64,000 nucleotides of DNA from Paracoccus sigandri. GTDB lineage: Bacteria; Pseudomonadota; Alphaproteobacteria; Rhodobacterales; Rhodobacteraceae. The notes beneath the pieces are model-generated. The model worked only from the letters and a program-made list of their open reading frames with translations, was not told the DNA's origin and searched no databases. Below, one piece after another: positions 38,237-46,295 of the stretch (positions are counted from its first letter, which is position 1; each line of letters opens with the position of its first letter). The stretch covers positions 62,001 to 126,000 of the forward strand of contig NZ_QNRC01000009.1 of assembly GCF_003709565.1 (NCBI RefSeq), written 5' to 3'. Both the position numbers and the translations under genes were made by a program.

Positions 38237-38626
38237 ATGAACATCGGTCAGGCCGCCGAGACGACCGGGCTGCCGGTCAAGACGATCCGCTATTACGAGG
38301 ATATCGGCCTGATCGCGCCGGACCGGGGCCAGAACGGCTATCGCGATTTCGGCGACGAGGACGTGACGCGGCTGCGCTTTCTGGCCCGCGCCCGCAACCT
38401 GGGCTTCTCGCTGGAGGAGTGCCGGCGCCTGATCGGGCTTTACTGCGACAAGAGCCGCGCCAGCCGCGATGTCCGCGCGCTGGCCGTCACCCACCTGGCC
38501 GAGATCCGCGCCAAGATCGAGGAATTGCGCAGCCTGGAGACGACGTTGCAGCAGCTGATCGCCGAATGCCCCGGCAATGACGATCCGCATTGCGTCATCC
38601 TGGGCCAGCTTGCCGGGACGCGCTGA
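38237..38626 (+). CDS. cueR: MerR-family copper-responsive regulator
   Basis: 129 residues: MerR helix-turn-helix (MNIGQAAETTGLPVKTIRYYEDIGLI), long dimerisation helix and the Cu(I) loop CPGNDDPHC with C111 and C119, the same seven-residue spacing as C112/C120 of E. coli CueR. Dithiol ligand sets of this kind select monovalent Cu/Ag. The AAGGA site supports the ATG. It is 27 kb from copA, whose promoter has the matching 19-base spacer dyad. Confidence 0.9.
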   Translation: MNIGQAAETTGLPVKTIRYYEDIGLIAPDRGQNGYRDFGDEDVTRLRFLARARNLGFSLEECRRLIGLYCDKSRASRDVRALAVTHLAEIRAKIEELRSLETTLQQLIAECPGNDDPHCVILGQLAGTR

Positions 38627-38639
38627 GCGCCGCGTCCCT

Positions 38640-38990
38640 TCAGCAATCGCCGACGACGCGCCTGACCTTCAGGATATCGAAGTCGAAATGCCCCTCGACC
38701 AGGACGCAGCCGTGATCGGCATAGGCCTCGCGGATGCGGGCCAGATCGGCGGGCATGCCGCGCATCATGGGCGGCTCGGGCTGGTCGTGGATCGACAGCG
38801 GCCGGCCCCGCGTGCCCTCGGCGTCGACCGGAAAGACCCCGCGCCAGCCGCAGGGCGGCTGATAGCACAGCCAGGCGGTGGTGCCGACGCCCCAAAGCTG
38901 GTCCTCGGTCCCGGCATTCGCCTCATCGGCATGGGCGGGTGCCAGCAAGGCCCCCAGGACGCTTGCCGCAATCGTGAAACTGGCGCGCAT
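38640..38990 (-). CDS. Small exported protein of unknown function, four cysteines
   Basis: 116 residues with a clear signal peptide (ending near AHA, residue 21) and cysteines at 42, 47, 94 and 116, enough for two disulfides. I do not recognise the family. GGAGGAAG precedes the ATG at 38990. It converges on cueR 13 bases away; a periplasmic metal role is possible but not shown. Confidence 0.6.
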   Translation of the reverse strand: MRASFTIAASVLGALLAPAHADEANAGTEDQLWGVGTTAWLCYQPPCGWRGVFPVDAEGTRGRPLSIHDQPEPPMMRGMPADLARIREAYADHGCVLVEGHFDFDILKVRRVVGDC

Positions 38991-39128
38991 GACTTCCTCC
39001 CTCACCTCCCGGCGCGGCGGGACGGTCCGCTGTCCATGTTATCCCGAAAACGGCCCGGCCGGACCGAAATTCCCGCCCGATGGTTAATTCGTTCCCACCG
39101 CGAGGGAAACCCGCGCGGGCAGGCAGAA

Positions 39129-39161
39129 CTGGCCCCATATGGCATCCACATCTGGCCCTAT
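39129..39161 (+). promoter_or_regulatory. Direct repeats before tpa, predicted TauR sites
   Basis: CTGGCCCCAT (39129-39138) and CTGGCCCTAT (39152-39161), 23 bases apart. TauR of Rhodobacter capsulatus binds direct repeats of a CTGGAC-type sequence upstream of tpa; a MocR regulator of that type is encoded at 40655. Confidence 0.55.
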
Positions 39162-39213
39162 CGTTTTCCGCCCCGCAGGCGCAACCTTGCCAGAACCAGC
39201 CAGGAGCCTCGCG

Positions 39214-40593
39214 ATGACCCTCGATCTGAACCTCAACGACCTGACCCATGTGGTCGCCGCCGACCGCGAACATGTCTGGCACCACCTGAGCCAGCACAAG
39301 CAATACGAGACCACCGACCCGCGCGTCTTCGTCGAGGGCAAGGGCATGAAGCTGTGGGACGCAACCGGCAAGGAATTCCTGGATGCGGTCTCGGGCGGAG
39401 TCTGGACGGTGAATGTCGGCTATGGCCGCGAAAGCATCGCCAATGCGGTGCGCGACCAGCTGCTGAAGCTGAACTATTACGCCGGCGCCGCGGGCACCGT
39501 GCCCGGCGCGGTCTTCGCGCAGAGGCTGATCGAGAAGATGCCGGGGATGAGCCGGGTCTATTACTCGAACTCGGGTTCCGAGGCGAACGAGAAGGTCTAC
39601 AAGATGGTGCGCCAGATCGCGGCGCGCCACCATGGCGGGCGGAAATGGAAGATCCTCTATCGCGACCGCGACTATCACGGCACCACGCTGGGAACGCTGG
39701 CGACCTCGGGCCAGGGGCAGCGGGCGGCGCAATACGGCCCCTATCCCGACGGCTTCGTGATGGTGCCGCATTGCCTTGAATACCGCGCGCAATGGGACGT
39801 GGAAAACTATGGCCAGCGCGCCGCCGACGCCATCGAGGAGGTGATCCTGCGCGAGGGTCCCGACACCGTCGGCGCCCTCGTGCTGGAGCCGGTGACGGCA
39901 GGCGGCGGGGTCATTACGCCCCCCGAGGGCTATTGGCAGCGCGTTCAGGAAATCTGTCGCAAATACGATATCCTGCTGCATATCGATGAAGTGGTCTGCG
40001 GGCTGGGCCGCACCGGCACCTGGTTCGGCTACCAGCAATACGGGATCGAGCCGGATTTCGTGACCATGGCCAAGGGCGTCGCCTCGGGCTATGCGGCGAT
40101 CAGCTGCACCGTCGCGACCGAGCGCGTCTTCGAGATGTTCAAGGACGCGCCCGAGGACGGGATGAGCTATTTCCGCGACATCTCGACCTTCGGCGGCTGC
40201 ACCGCCGGCCCGGTCGCGGCGCTGGAGAACATGCGCATCATCGAGGAAGAGGGCCTGCTGGAGAACTGCACCCTCATGGGCGACCGGGTGATGGCCAACC
40301 TGAACGCGCTGATGGAGAAGCACGAGGTCATCGGCGATGTGCGCGGCAAGGGCCTCTTCTGCGGCGCCGAGCTGGTCGCGGACCGCAAGACCAGGGAGCC
40401 GATGGACGAGAAGAAAGTGCAGGCGGTGGTCGCCGACTGCCTGTCGCAGGGGGTCATCATCGGCGCCACCAACCGCTCGATCGAGGGGCTGAACAACACG
40501 CTGTGCCTGTCGCCCGCGCTGATCGCCACGGCAGACGATATCGACCGCATCACCGACGCCATCGACGGCGCGCTGAGCCGCGTCTTCGGCTGA
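39214..40593 (+). CDS. tpa: Taurine:pyruvate aminotransferase
   Basis: PLP-dependent class III aminotransferase moving the amino group of taurine to pyruvate, giving sulfoacetaldehyde and alanine. 459 residues; the N-terminal stretch HVWHHLSQHKQYE and NVGYGRESIANAVRDQL are characteristic of Tpa; PLP lysine in FVTMAKGVASGYAA and IDEVVCGLGRTG before it. AGGAG precedes the ATG at 39214. The usual partners (xsc, pta, taurine transporter) are not in the window. Other omega-amino acid transaminases are the alternative. Confidence 0.8.
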   Translation: MTLDLNLNDLTHVVAADREHVWHHLSQHKQYETTDPRVFVEGKGMKLWDATGKEFLDAVSGGVWTVNVGYGRESIANAVRDQLLKLNYYAGAAGTVPGAVFAQRLIEKMPGMSRVYYSNSGSEANEKVYKMVRQIAARHHGGRKWKILYRDRDYHGTTLGTLATSGQGQRAAQYGPYPDGFVMVPHCLEYRAQWDVENYGQRAADAIEEVILREGPDTVGALVLEPVTAGGGVITPPEGYWQRVQEICRKYDILLHIDEVVCGLGRTGTWFGYQQYGIEPDFVTMAKGVASGYAAISCTVATERVFEMFKDAPEDGMSYFRDISTFGGCTAGPVAALENMRIIEEEGLLENCTLMGDRVMANLNALMEKHEVIGDVRGKGLFCGAELVADRKTREPMDEKKVQAVVADCLSQGVIIGATNRSIEGLNNTLCLSPALIATADDIDRITDAIDGALSRVFG

Positions 40594-40654
40594 GGGCCTT
40601 GATCCGGGCCGCCGGCTGGGGCTTCATCGCCCCGGCAAGCCGCCCGGATCAGAC

Positions 40655-42115
40655 ATGCCTATACCGCCCGAAGCCTTCATCCTCGACCGCAGCGCGGCCA
40701 TCCCGCTGCAATTGCAGCTGCGCCGCCAGATCATCGGGGCGGTGATCGCGGGCCGCTTCCGTCCGGGCGAGAAGCTGCCCTCGATCCGCGCGCTGGCCGG
40801 GCATCTGGGCGTCGCCCGCGTCACCGTGGCCCAGGCCTTCGCCGAGCTGGTGGCGACCGATTACCTGACCAGCCGCGACCGCTCGGGCCATTACATCTCG
40901 GAGGGGATCGAGCTTGGCCCCGAGGCCGGCCCCCCTGCCCCGCAAGCGGCGCGCTTCGACTGGGGCCAGCGCCTGGACGGCCGCTTCGCGCAGGCGCAGC
41001 GGCGCGATCGGGTGCGCGACTGGCGCCGCTTCCGCTTTCCCTTCGTCTATGGCCAGGCCGATCCCGAGCTGGTCGATCACGCCGCCTGGCGCGACTGCGC
41101 GGTCCGGGCGCTGGGGCGGCGCGAATTCGCCAGCCTGACCGGCGACCTCTACGGCGAGGACGACCCCGAGCTGATCGACTATATCGCCCGCCACATCCTG
41201 ACCCGGCGCGGCATCCGCGCCCGCCCCGAGGGGATCCTGCTGACCCTTGGCGCGCAGAACGCGCTGTGGCTGATCTCGCAGGTGCTGCTGGGGCCGGGGC
41301 GGCGCTGCGCCATCGAGGATCCCTGCTATCCCGGCCTGCGCGAGATCCTGGCCCATAGCGGCGCGGCGGTCCATCCGGTCGCGGTCGACGCGCAGGGCCT
41401 GCCGCCCGACGCGATCCCGGCGGGCGTCTCGGCCGTCTTCACCACCGCCAGCCACCAATGCCCGACCAACACCACCATGCCCCTGCCCCGCCGCCGCGCG
41501 CTGCTGGCCCGCGCGCTGCAGGACGGCTTCGCGCTGATCGAGGACGATTACGAATTCGAGCTGTCCTTCGCCGGCGCGACCTCGCCCGCGCTGAAGGCCA
41601 TCGACCAGAGCGGCGCGGTGATCTATGTTGGCTCGTTTTCCAAATCGGTCTTTCCGGGGCTGCGGCTGGGCTATGTCGTGGCCGATCCCGGCTTCGTCGC
41701 CGAGGCGCGGGCGCTGCGCGGGCTGTCGCTGCGCCATCCGCCCGGCCACATGCAGCGGACGCTGGCGCATTTCCTGTCGCTTGGCCATCACGACGCGCAG
41801 ATGAAGCGGATGCGGCGCGGCTACGGCGAGCGGCGGGCGGTGATGCTGGAGGCGATCGGGCAGGAAGGGCTGGACCTGGCCCGCGACGGCGCCACCGGCG
41901 GCTCCAGCTTCTGGCTGGCCTCGCCCGTGCCCGCGCGCGCGCTGGCCCAGACGCTGAGGGCGCGCGACGTGCTGATCGAGCCGGGCTGGCCCTTCTTCGC
42001 CGATCCCGCGCGGGGCGACGGCTTCTTCCGGCTGGCCTATTCCTCGATCTCGGCCGCGCGCATCCCCGAGGGCATCCGCCGCATCGCCACGGCGATCCGC
42101 GAGGCGCGGGCCTGA
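40655..42115 (+). CDS. tauR: MocR/GntR-family regulator, TauR-like
   Basis: 486 residues: N-terminal GntR winged helix (GEKLPSIRALAGHLGVARVTVAQAF) fused to an aminotransferase-fold domain that keeps the PLP lysine in VGSFSKSVFPGLRLGY. The N-terminus MPIPPEAF is very like TauR, the taurine-utilisation activator of R. capsulatus. It follows tpa in the same direction after 61 bases, whereas in R. capsulatus the two are divergent. Confidence 0.8.
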   Translation: MPIPPEAFILDRSAAIPLQLQLRRQIIGAVIAGRFRPGEKLPSIRALAGHLGVARVTVAQAFAELVATDYLTSRDRSGHYISEGIELGPEAGPPAPQAARFDWGQRLDGRFAQAQRRDRVRDWRRFRFPFVYGQADPELVDHAAWRDCAVRALGRREFASLTGDLYGEDDPELIDYIARHILTRRGIRARPEGILLTLGAQNALWLISQVLLGPGRRCAIEDPCYPGLREILAHSGAAVHPVAVDAQGLPPDAIPAGVSAVFTTASHQCPTNTTMPLPRRRALLARALQDGFALIEDDYEFELSFAGATSPALKAIDQSGAVIYVGSFSKSVFPGLRLGYVVADPGFVAEARALRGLSLRHPPGHMQRTLAHFLSLGHHDAQMKRMRRGYGERRAVMLEAIGQEGLDLARDGATGGSSFWLASPVPARALAQTLRARDVLIEPGWPFFADPARGDGFFRLAYSSISAARIPEGIRRIATAIREARA

Positions 42116-42183
42116 CGGGCTTGCGCTTGGGGCGGAAATCCCCTGTCCTGCGGGGCGCAGGCAAAAGGCGACAGGAGCGGCGC

Positions 42184-43200
42184 ATGAAGGCGGTTTTCGA
42201 CGACAGGCAGACCCGGCACGACCCGCAGTTCCGGCTGCTAGACGGCAAGGTGATCCAGAACCCCGACCGGCCCCAGCGCGTCGCGGAACTGCTGCGGGGC
42301 GCACGGGCGGCGGGCTGCCGGGTCCTGCCGCCCGAGGATCGCGGCATGGCGCCGCTGGGGGCGATCCACACGCCGCGCTATCTGGATTTCCTGCGCAGCA
42401 TCCATGCCCGCCGCGCCGCCGAGGTCGCCGACCTGGCCGAGGTCGTGCCCTCGCGCTTCTGCCCCGGCCAGGGCCTGCATTATTCCGACATGACCGAGGC
42501 GCAGATCGGCTTTCACAACGCCGATACTTCCTGCCCGCTCTCGGCCGGCACATGGGATGCGGTCTACTGGTCGGCGCAGACCGCGCTTGGCGGCGCGGCG
42601 CTTCTGCTGGCGGGGGAAGGCGCGGCCTATGCGCTGTGCCGCCCCTCGGGCCATCACGCCTATCGCGAACTGGCGGGCGGCTTCTGCTTCCTGAACAATT
42701 CGGCCATCGCGGCGGAATACCTGCGCCGGAACGGCCATCGCCCGGCGATCCTGGACATCGACGTGCATCACGGCAACGGCACCCAGGGCATCTTTTATGA
42801 CCGCGACGACGTGCTGACGGTCTCGATCCATGTCGATCCGGCGGAGTTCTATCCCTTCTATGCCGGCGGCGCGCAGGAATGCGGCACGGGGCGCGGTCAC
42901 GGCTTCAACCTGAACCTGCCCCTGCCGCGCGGCACCGGGATCGAGGGCTATCTGGCCGCGCTGGACCGGGCGCTGCAGCGGATCGCCTGTTTCGGCGCCT
43001 CGGCCATCGTCGTGGCGCTGGGGCTGGATGCGCATGAGGGCGATCCGTTCCAGGGGATGACCATCACGACCCAAGGCTTCGGACACATCGCCGCGAATAT
43101 CGCCGCCGCCGGCCTGCCGGTCCTGAACGTGCAGGAGGGCGGCTACATGCAGCCGGCGCTGGGGGACAACCTGGCCGCCTATCTGGGCGGGCTGGGCTGA
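42184..43200 (+). CDS. Acetylpolyamine amidohydrolase-like deacetylase (HDAC superfamily)
   Basis: 338-residue zinc hydrolase of the arginase/deacetylase fold: PSGHHAYRELAGGFCFLNN, DIDVHHGNG (zinc-binding Asp and His) and LGLDAHEGDP. The motif set and length resemble bacterial acetylpolyamine amidohydrolases that deacetylate acetylputrescine or acetylspermidine. AGGAG precedes the ATG. It lies 68 bases after tauR in the same direction, so its expression may be linked. Confidence 0.82.
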   Translation: MKAVFDDRQTRHDPQFRLLDGKVIQNPDRPQRVAELLRGARAAGCRVLPPEDRGMAPLGAIHTPRYLDFLRSIHARRAAEVADLAEVVPSRFCPGQGLHYSDMTEAQIGFHNADTSCPLSAGTWDAVYWSAQTALGGAALLLAGEGAAYALCRPSGHHAYRELAGGFCFLNNSAIAAEYLRRNGHRPAILDIDVHHGNGTQGIFYDRDDVLTVSIHVDPAEFYPFYAGGAQECGTGRGHGFNLNLPLPRGTGIEGYLAALDRALQRIACFGASAIVVALGLDAHEGDPFQGMTITTQGFGHIAANIAAAGLPVLNVQEGGYMQPALGDNLAAYLGGLG

Positions 43201-43291
43201 GGACGGGTGCCGGAGGCCGAAACCAGAGCAATTTCCTAGGACAAATACGTCCGAGAATTTCTCTCAACTATTTGTTTTTCAATGTTTTTTA

Positions 43292-43320
43292 TTGACGCTT
43301 CGGGAAAACGCCCCTATATC
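43292..43320 (+). promoter_or_regulatory. Strong sigma-70-type promoter
   Basis: TTGACG (43292-43297), 17-base spacer, TATATC (43315-43320), preceded by a T-rich tract resembling an UP element (43270-43291), the most AT-rich stretch of this region. Drives the four-cysteine mini-protein. Confidence 0.75.
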
Positions 43321-43395
43321 GGTCCCAGGATAGCCAGCCAGCCCGTGCCAGCCAGCCGCCCGCCAGATGAAGTCAGCAAGTCAGGAGAGATTGAC

Positions 43396-43593
43396 ATGGC
43401 CCATGCCGCTTGCAGCGCCTGCGCGTTCTATGAAGATCACGTCGCCAATTCGGCCAGCAACCTGCCGGATTCCGGCCTGTGCCGCGCGAACCCGCCGATC
43501 ACCCAGAAGGATGCCGACACCCGCGGCTATTGGCCGGTGGTGCGTTCGTCCGACTGGTGCGGCCAATACGCGACCGCCTTCGCCGCCGAATAG
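43396..43593 (+). CDS. Small four-cysteine protein, probably metal-binding
   Basis: 65 residues: CSAC (6-9), then C29 followed by R-x-NPP, and C55 in DWCGQY. The pattern CxxC...CRxxPP...WPxV...DWCG recurs in small uncharacterised bacterial proteins and suggests a zinc or iron-sulfur site. AGGAGAG precedes the ATG. It is a monocistronic unit with its own strong promoter and a perfect intrinsic terminator, which implies abundant, separately regulated expression. Function unknown. Confidence 0.75.
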   Translation: MAHAACSACAFYEDHVANSASNLPDSGLCRANPPITQKDADTRGYWPVVRSSDWCGQYATAFAAE

Positions 43594-43626
43594 GCGGCCC
43601 GCGAAACGGATGCCGGCCGGACGGAT

Positions 43627-43651
43627 AAGGCAGCCCTCGGGCTGCCTTTTT
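43627..43651 (+). terminator. Intrinsic terminator after the four-cysteine protein
   Basis: AAGGCAGCCC (43627-43636) and GGGCTGCCTT (43639-43648) form a perfect stem with the T-run ending at 43651, 34 bases after the stop codon. Confidence 0.85.
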
Positions 43652-43655
43652 CATG

Positions 43656-44276
43656 TCAGGGCAGCATCCCGTCCATCAGCGTGGCGACGGTCGCCTCGAT
43701 CACCTGGTCCGCGCTGGCCGGGCCCGCCGGGTCGAACCAGTTGGCCAGCCCGTTCAGCGCCCCGGTCAGGGTGAAGGCCGCGATCCGCAAATCGCGGACC
43801 TCGAGCGACCCGTCCGCCGCGCCCTCGGCGATCACCTGCCGGATCAGCCCGTCGATTTCCCGCTTCAGCGCACGGAAGCGGGCGCTGCTTTCCGGTGACA
43901 GCTGGTGATCCTGCGTGCGCGCGACGCAGATGCCGTAATCGGCGACGATGACATGGGCATAGGCGGTCAGCATCTGCCGCAGCCGGTCGGCGCCCGAGCC
44001 GCCGCGCAGCGCCGCATCGCGGGCGGCACCGGCGATGTTGTCCAGCCCGCGCCGGGTGCATTCGAACAGGATTTCGTCCTTGCTGGCGAAGTAATGATAG
44101 ATCGTCGGCTTGGTCACGTTCAGCGCCGCCGCGACATCGTCCAATGATGTCGCGTGAAACCCCCGCGCATTGAAGAACTGCGCCGCGGTCCGCAGCACCG
44201 CCTCGCGCTTGGCCGCGCGTTCGCGGGCGCGGGCGTCGCGTCCGGCCCAGGGGGTGGCGTCTGCGGTCTGCTCCAC
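43656..44276 (-). CDS. TetR-family regulator of the acyl-CoA operon
   Basis: 206 residues with helix-turn-helix ATSLDDVAAALNVTKPTIYHYFASKDEIL and a C-terminal TetR ligand domain. It is divergent from the acyl-CoA dehydrogenase operon (96-base gap), the usual layout for fatty-acid or branched-chain catabolic repressors responding to acyl-CoA. The GTG start at 44276 has only a weak AAAGG upstream. A loose dyad GTAG-N8-CTAC (44313-44328) sits between the genes. Confidence 0.85.
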   Translation of the reverse strand: MEQTADATPWAGRDARARERAAKREAVLRTAAQFFNARGFHATSLDDVAAALNVTKPTIYHYFASKDEILFECTRRGLDNIAGAARDAALRGGSGADRLRQMLTAYAHVIVADYGICVARTQDHQLSPESSARFRALKREIDGLIRQVIAEGAADGSLEVRDLRIAAFTLTGALNGLANWFDPAGPASADQVIEATVATLMDGMLP

Positions 44277-44372
44277 GATACGGCCTTTACTGTTGCGTTG
44301 GCATGTTACCAGGTAGTATAGACGCTACTGACAGGAATATTCCGCGTCAAGACCGGCAAGGGAGGGGGAACC

Positions 44373-45506
44373 ATGCTGCTGACCGAGGAACAGGCGATGG
44401 TGCGCGACATGGCGCGCCGTTTCGCGGCCGACAGGCTGGCGCCCAACGCGGCCGACTGGGACCGGACGCATGAATTCCCGCGCGAGGTGATCGCCGAAAT
44501 GGGCGGGCTGGGCCTGATGGGGATGCTGGTCCCCGAGGAATGGGACGGCGCGCTGTCCGACAGCATCGCCTATGCGGCCGCCCTGGAAGAGATCGCGGCG
44601 GGCTGCGGCGCGATTTCCACCATCATGTCGGTGCACAACTCGGTCGGCTGCGTGCCGATCCTGCGCTTCGGCAACCACGCGCAGCGCGAGGAATTCCTGC
44701 GGCCGATGGCGCGCGGGCAGATGCTGGGCGCCTTCTGCCTGACCGAGCCGCAGGCGGGCTCGGACGCCTCGGCGCTGCGCACGCGGGCAAGGCGGACGAA
44801 TGGCGGCTGGGTGCTGAACGGGGTGAAGCAGTTCATCACCTCGGGGCGGAATGCCGACATCGCCATCGTTTTCGCCGTGACCGACCCGGAGGCGGGCAAG
44901 AAGGGCATCTCGGCCTTCATCGTGCCGACGGCGATGCCCGGCTGGCGGGTCGCCGCGATCGAGAAGAAGACTGGCCAGCACCTGTCCGACACCGCCCAGA
45001 TCGCGCTGGAGGACCTGGAAATTCCCGCCGGCAACCTGCTGGGCGAGGAAGGCCAGGGATACCGGATCGCGCTGTCGAACCTGGAGGGCGGGCGGATCGG
45101 CATCGCCGCGCAATCGGTCGGCATGGCACGCGCCGCGCTGGAGGCCGCGCTGGCCTATGCGCGGGAACGCGAAAGCATGGGCCGCAAGCTGATCGACCAC
45201 CAGGCGGTGGCTTTCCGGCTGGCCGACATGGCGACGCGCGTCGAGGCCGGGCGGCAGATGGTGCTGCATGCCGCGGCGCTGAAGGATGCCGGCCAGCCGG
45301 CGCTGCAGGCGGCCTCGATGGCCAAGCTGTTTGCCTCGGAAATGGCCGAGCGGGTGGCCTCGGACGCGATCCAGTGTTTCGGCGGTTATGGCTATACGCA
45401 GGATTTCCCGGTCGAGCGCATCTGGCGCGACGTCCGGGTCTGCCAGATCTACGAGGGCACCAGCGACATCCAGCGCATGGTGATCGCCCGGTCGCTGGCG
45501 GCATAG
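44373..45506 (+). CDS. Acyl-CoA dehydrogenase, short-chain type
   Basis: 377-residue FAD enzyme introducing the 2,3-double bond in an acyl-CoA. The FAD motif FCLTEPQAGSDASALRT and the catalytic glutamate in QIYEGTSDIQRMVI are present; this Glu position is that of short/branched-chain (butyryl/isobutyryl) members. GGGAGGGGGA precedes the start. First of three genes (dehydrogenase, hydroxyacyl-CoA dehydrogenase, thiolase) that lack only an enoyl-CoA hydratase for a full beta-oxidation round. Confidence 0.9.
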   Translation: MLLTEEQAMVRDMARRFAADRLAPNAADWDRTHEFPREVIAEMGGLGLMGMLVPEEWDGALSDSIAYAAALEEIAAGCGAISTIMSVHNSVGCVPILRFGNHAQREEFLRPMARGQMLGAFCLTEPQAGSDASALRTRARRTNGGWVLNGVKQFITSGRNADIAIVFAVTDPEAGKKGISAFIVPTAMPGWRVAAIEKKTGQHLSDTAQIALEDLEIPAGNLLGEEGQGYRIALSNLEGGRIGIAAQSVGMARAALEAALAYARERESMGRKLIDHQAVAFRLADMATRVEAGRQMVLHAAALKDAGQPALQAASMAKLFASEMAERVASDAIQCFGGYGYTQDFPVERIWRDVRVCQIYEGTSDIQRMVIARSLAA

Positions 45507-45524
45507 GATCAAACGGGGGAAGCA

Positions 45525-46283
45525 ATGCAGATCGAAGGACAAGGTTTCGTCGTCACCGGGGCCGCCTCGGGGCTGGGGCTGGCGACCGCGCGCGCGCTGG
45601 TCGCGGCGGGGGGCCGCGTGGCGCTGTGCGACATCGATGCGGAACGCGGCGCCAGCGTGGCCGGGGAACTGGGCGCGGCCGCGCGGTTCCTGCGCACCGA
45701 CATCACCAGCGCCCCCGAGGCCGAGGCCGCCATCGCGGCGGCGGCGGATTTCGCGCCGCTGCGGGGGCTGGTGAACTGCGCGGGCATCGCGACCGCCGCC
45801 AGGATCGTCGGCAAGTCCGGCCCGATGGATCTGGACAGCTATGCAAGCGTGATCGCGCTGAACCTGACCGGCACCTTCAACATGATGCGCCTTGCCGCCG
45901 CCGCCATCGCCCAGGCCGAGCCGCTGGAGACGGGCGAGCGCGGGGTGATCGTCAACACCGCCTCGGTCGCCGCCTTCGAGGGGCAGGTCGGGCAATCCGC
46001 CTATGCCTCGTCCAAGGGCGGCGTCGCCGCGCTGACCCTGCCCGCGGCGCGGGAATTCGCCCGCCACGGGATCCGCGTCATGTGCATCGCGCCGGGCATC
46101 TTCGAGACCCCGATGATGGCCGGGATGCCCCAGGAGGTGCGCGACAGCCTTGCCGCCGGCGTGCCCTTCCCGCACCGCCTGGGCCTGCCGGCGGAATATG
46201 CCGCGCTGGTCCGCCACATCATCGAGAACCCCTATCTGAACGGCGAGACCATCCGGCTGGATGGCGCGCTGCGCATGACCTGA
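45525..46283 (+). CDS. SDR-type 3-hydroxyacyl-CoA dehydrogenase
   Basis: 252 residues; NAD loop [12 protein letters not shown] at the acidic end of beta-2 (NAD preference), catalytic S in [10 protein letters not shown] and YASSK. The closing [13 protein letters not shown] is shared with mammalian HSD17B10-type 3-hydroxy-2-methylbutyryl-CoA dehydrogenases, pointing to isoleucine or branched short-chain acyl-CoA breakdown. 18 bases after the acyl-CoA dehydrogenase. Confidence 0.87.
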   Translation: MQIEGQGFVVTGAASGLGLATARALVAAGGRVALCDIDAERGASVAGELGAAARFLRTDITSAPEAEAAIAAAADFAPLRGLVNCAGIATAARIVGKSGPMDLDSYASVIALNLTGTFNMMRLAAAAIAQAEPLETGERGVIVNTASVAAFEGQVGQSAYASSKGGVAALTLPAAREFARHGIRVMCIAPGIFETPMMAGMPQEVRDSLAAGVPFPHRLGLPAEYAALVRHIIENPYLNGETIRLDGALRMT

Positions 46284-46295
46284 CAGGAGGCTGCC

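Noticed and set aside
43396-43593. Small protein as an MbtH-like NRPS helper.
   Set aside because: It lacks the conserved Trp/Pro pattern of MbtH proteins and instead has four spaced cysteines; not linked to the NRPS.
44313-44328. GTAG-N8-CTAC as the operator of the TetR regulator at 43656.
   Set aside because: Four-base arms with a long spacer are common by chance; kept only as a remark in the gene entry.
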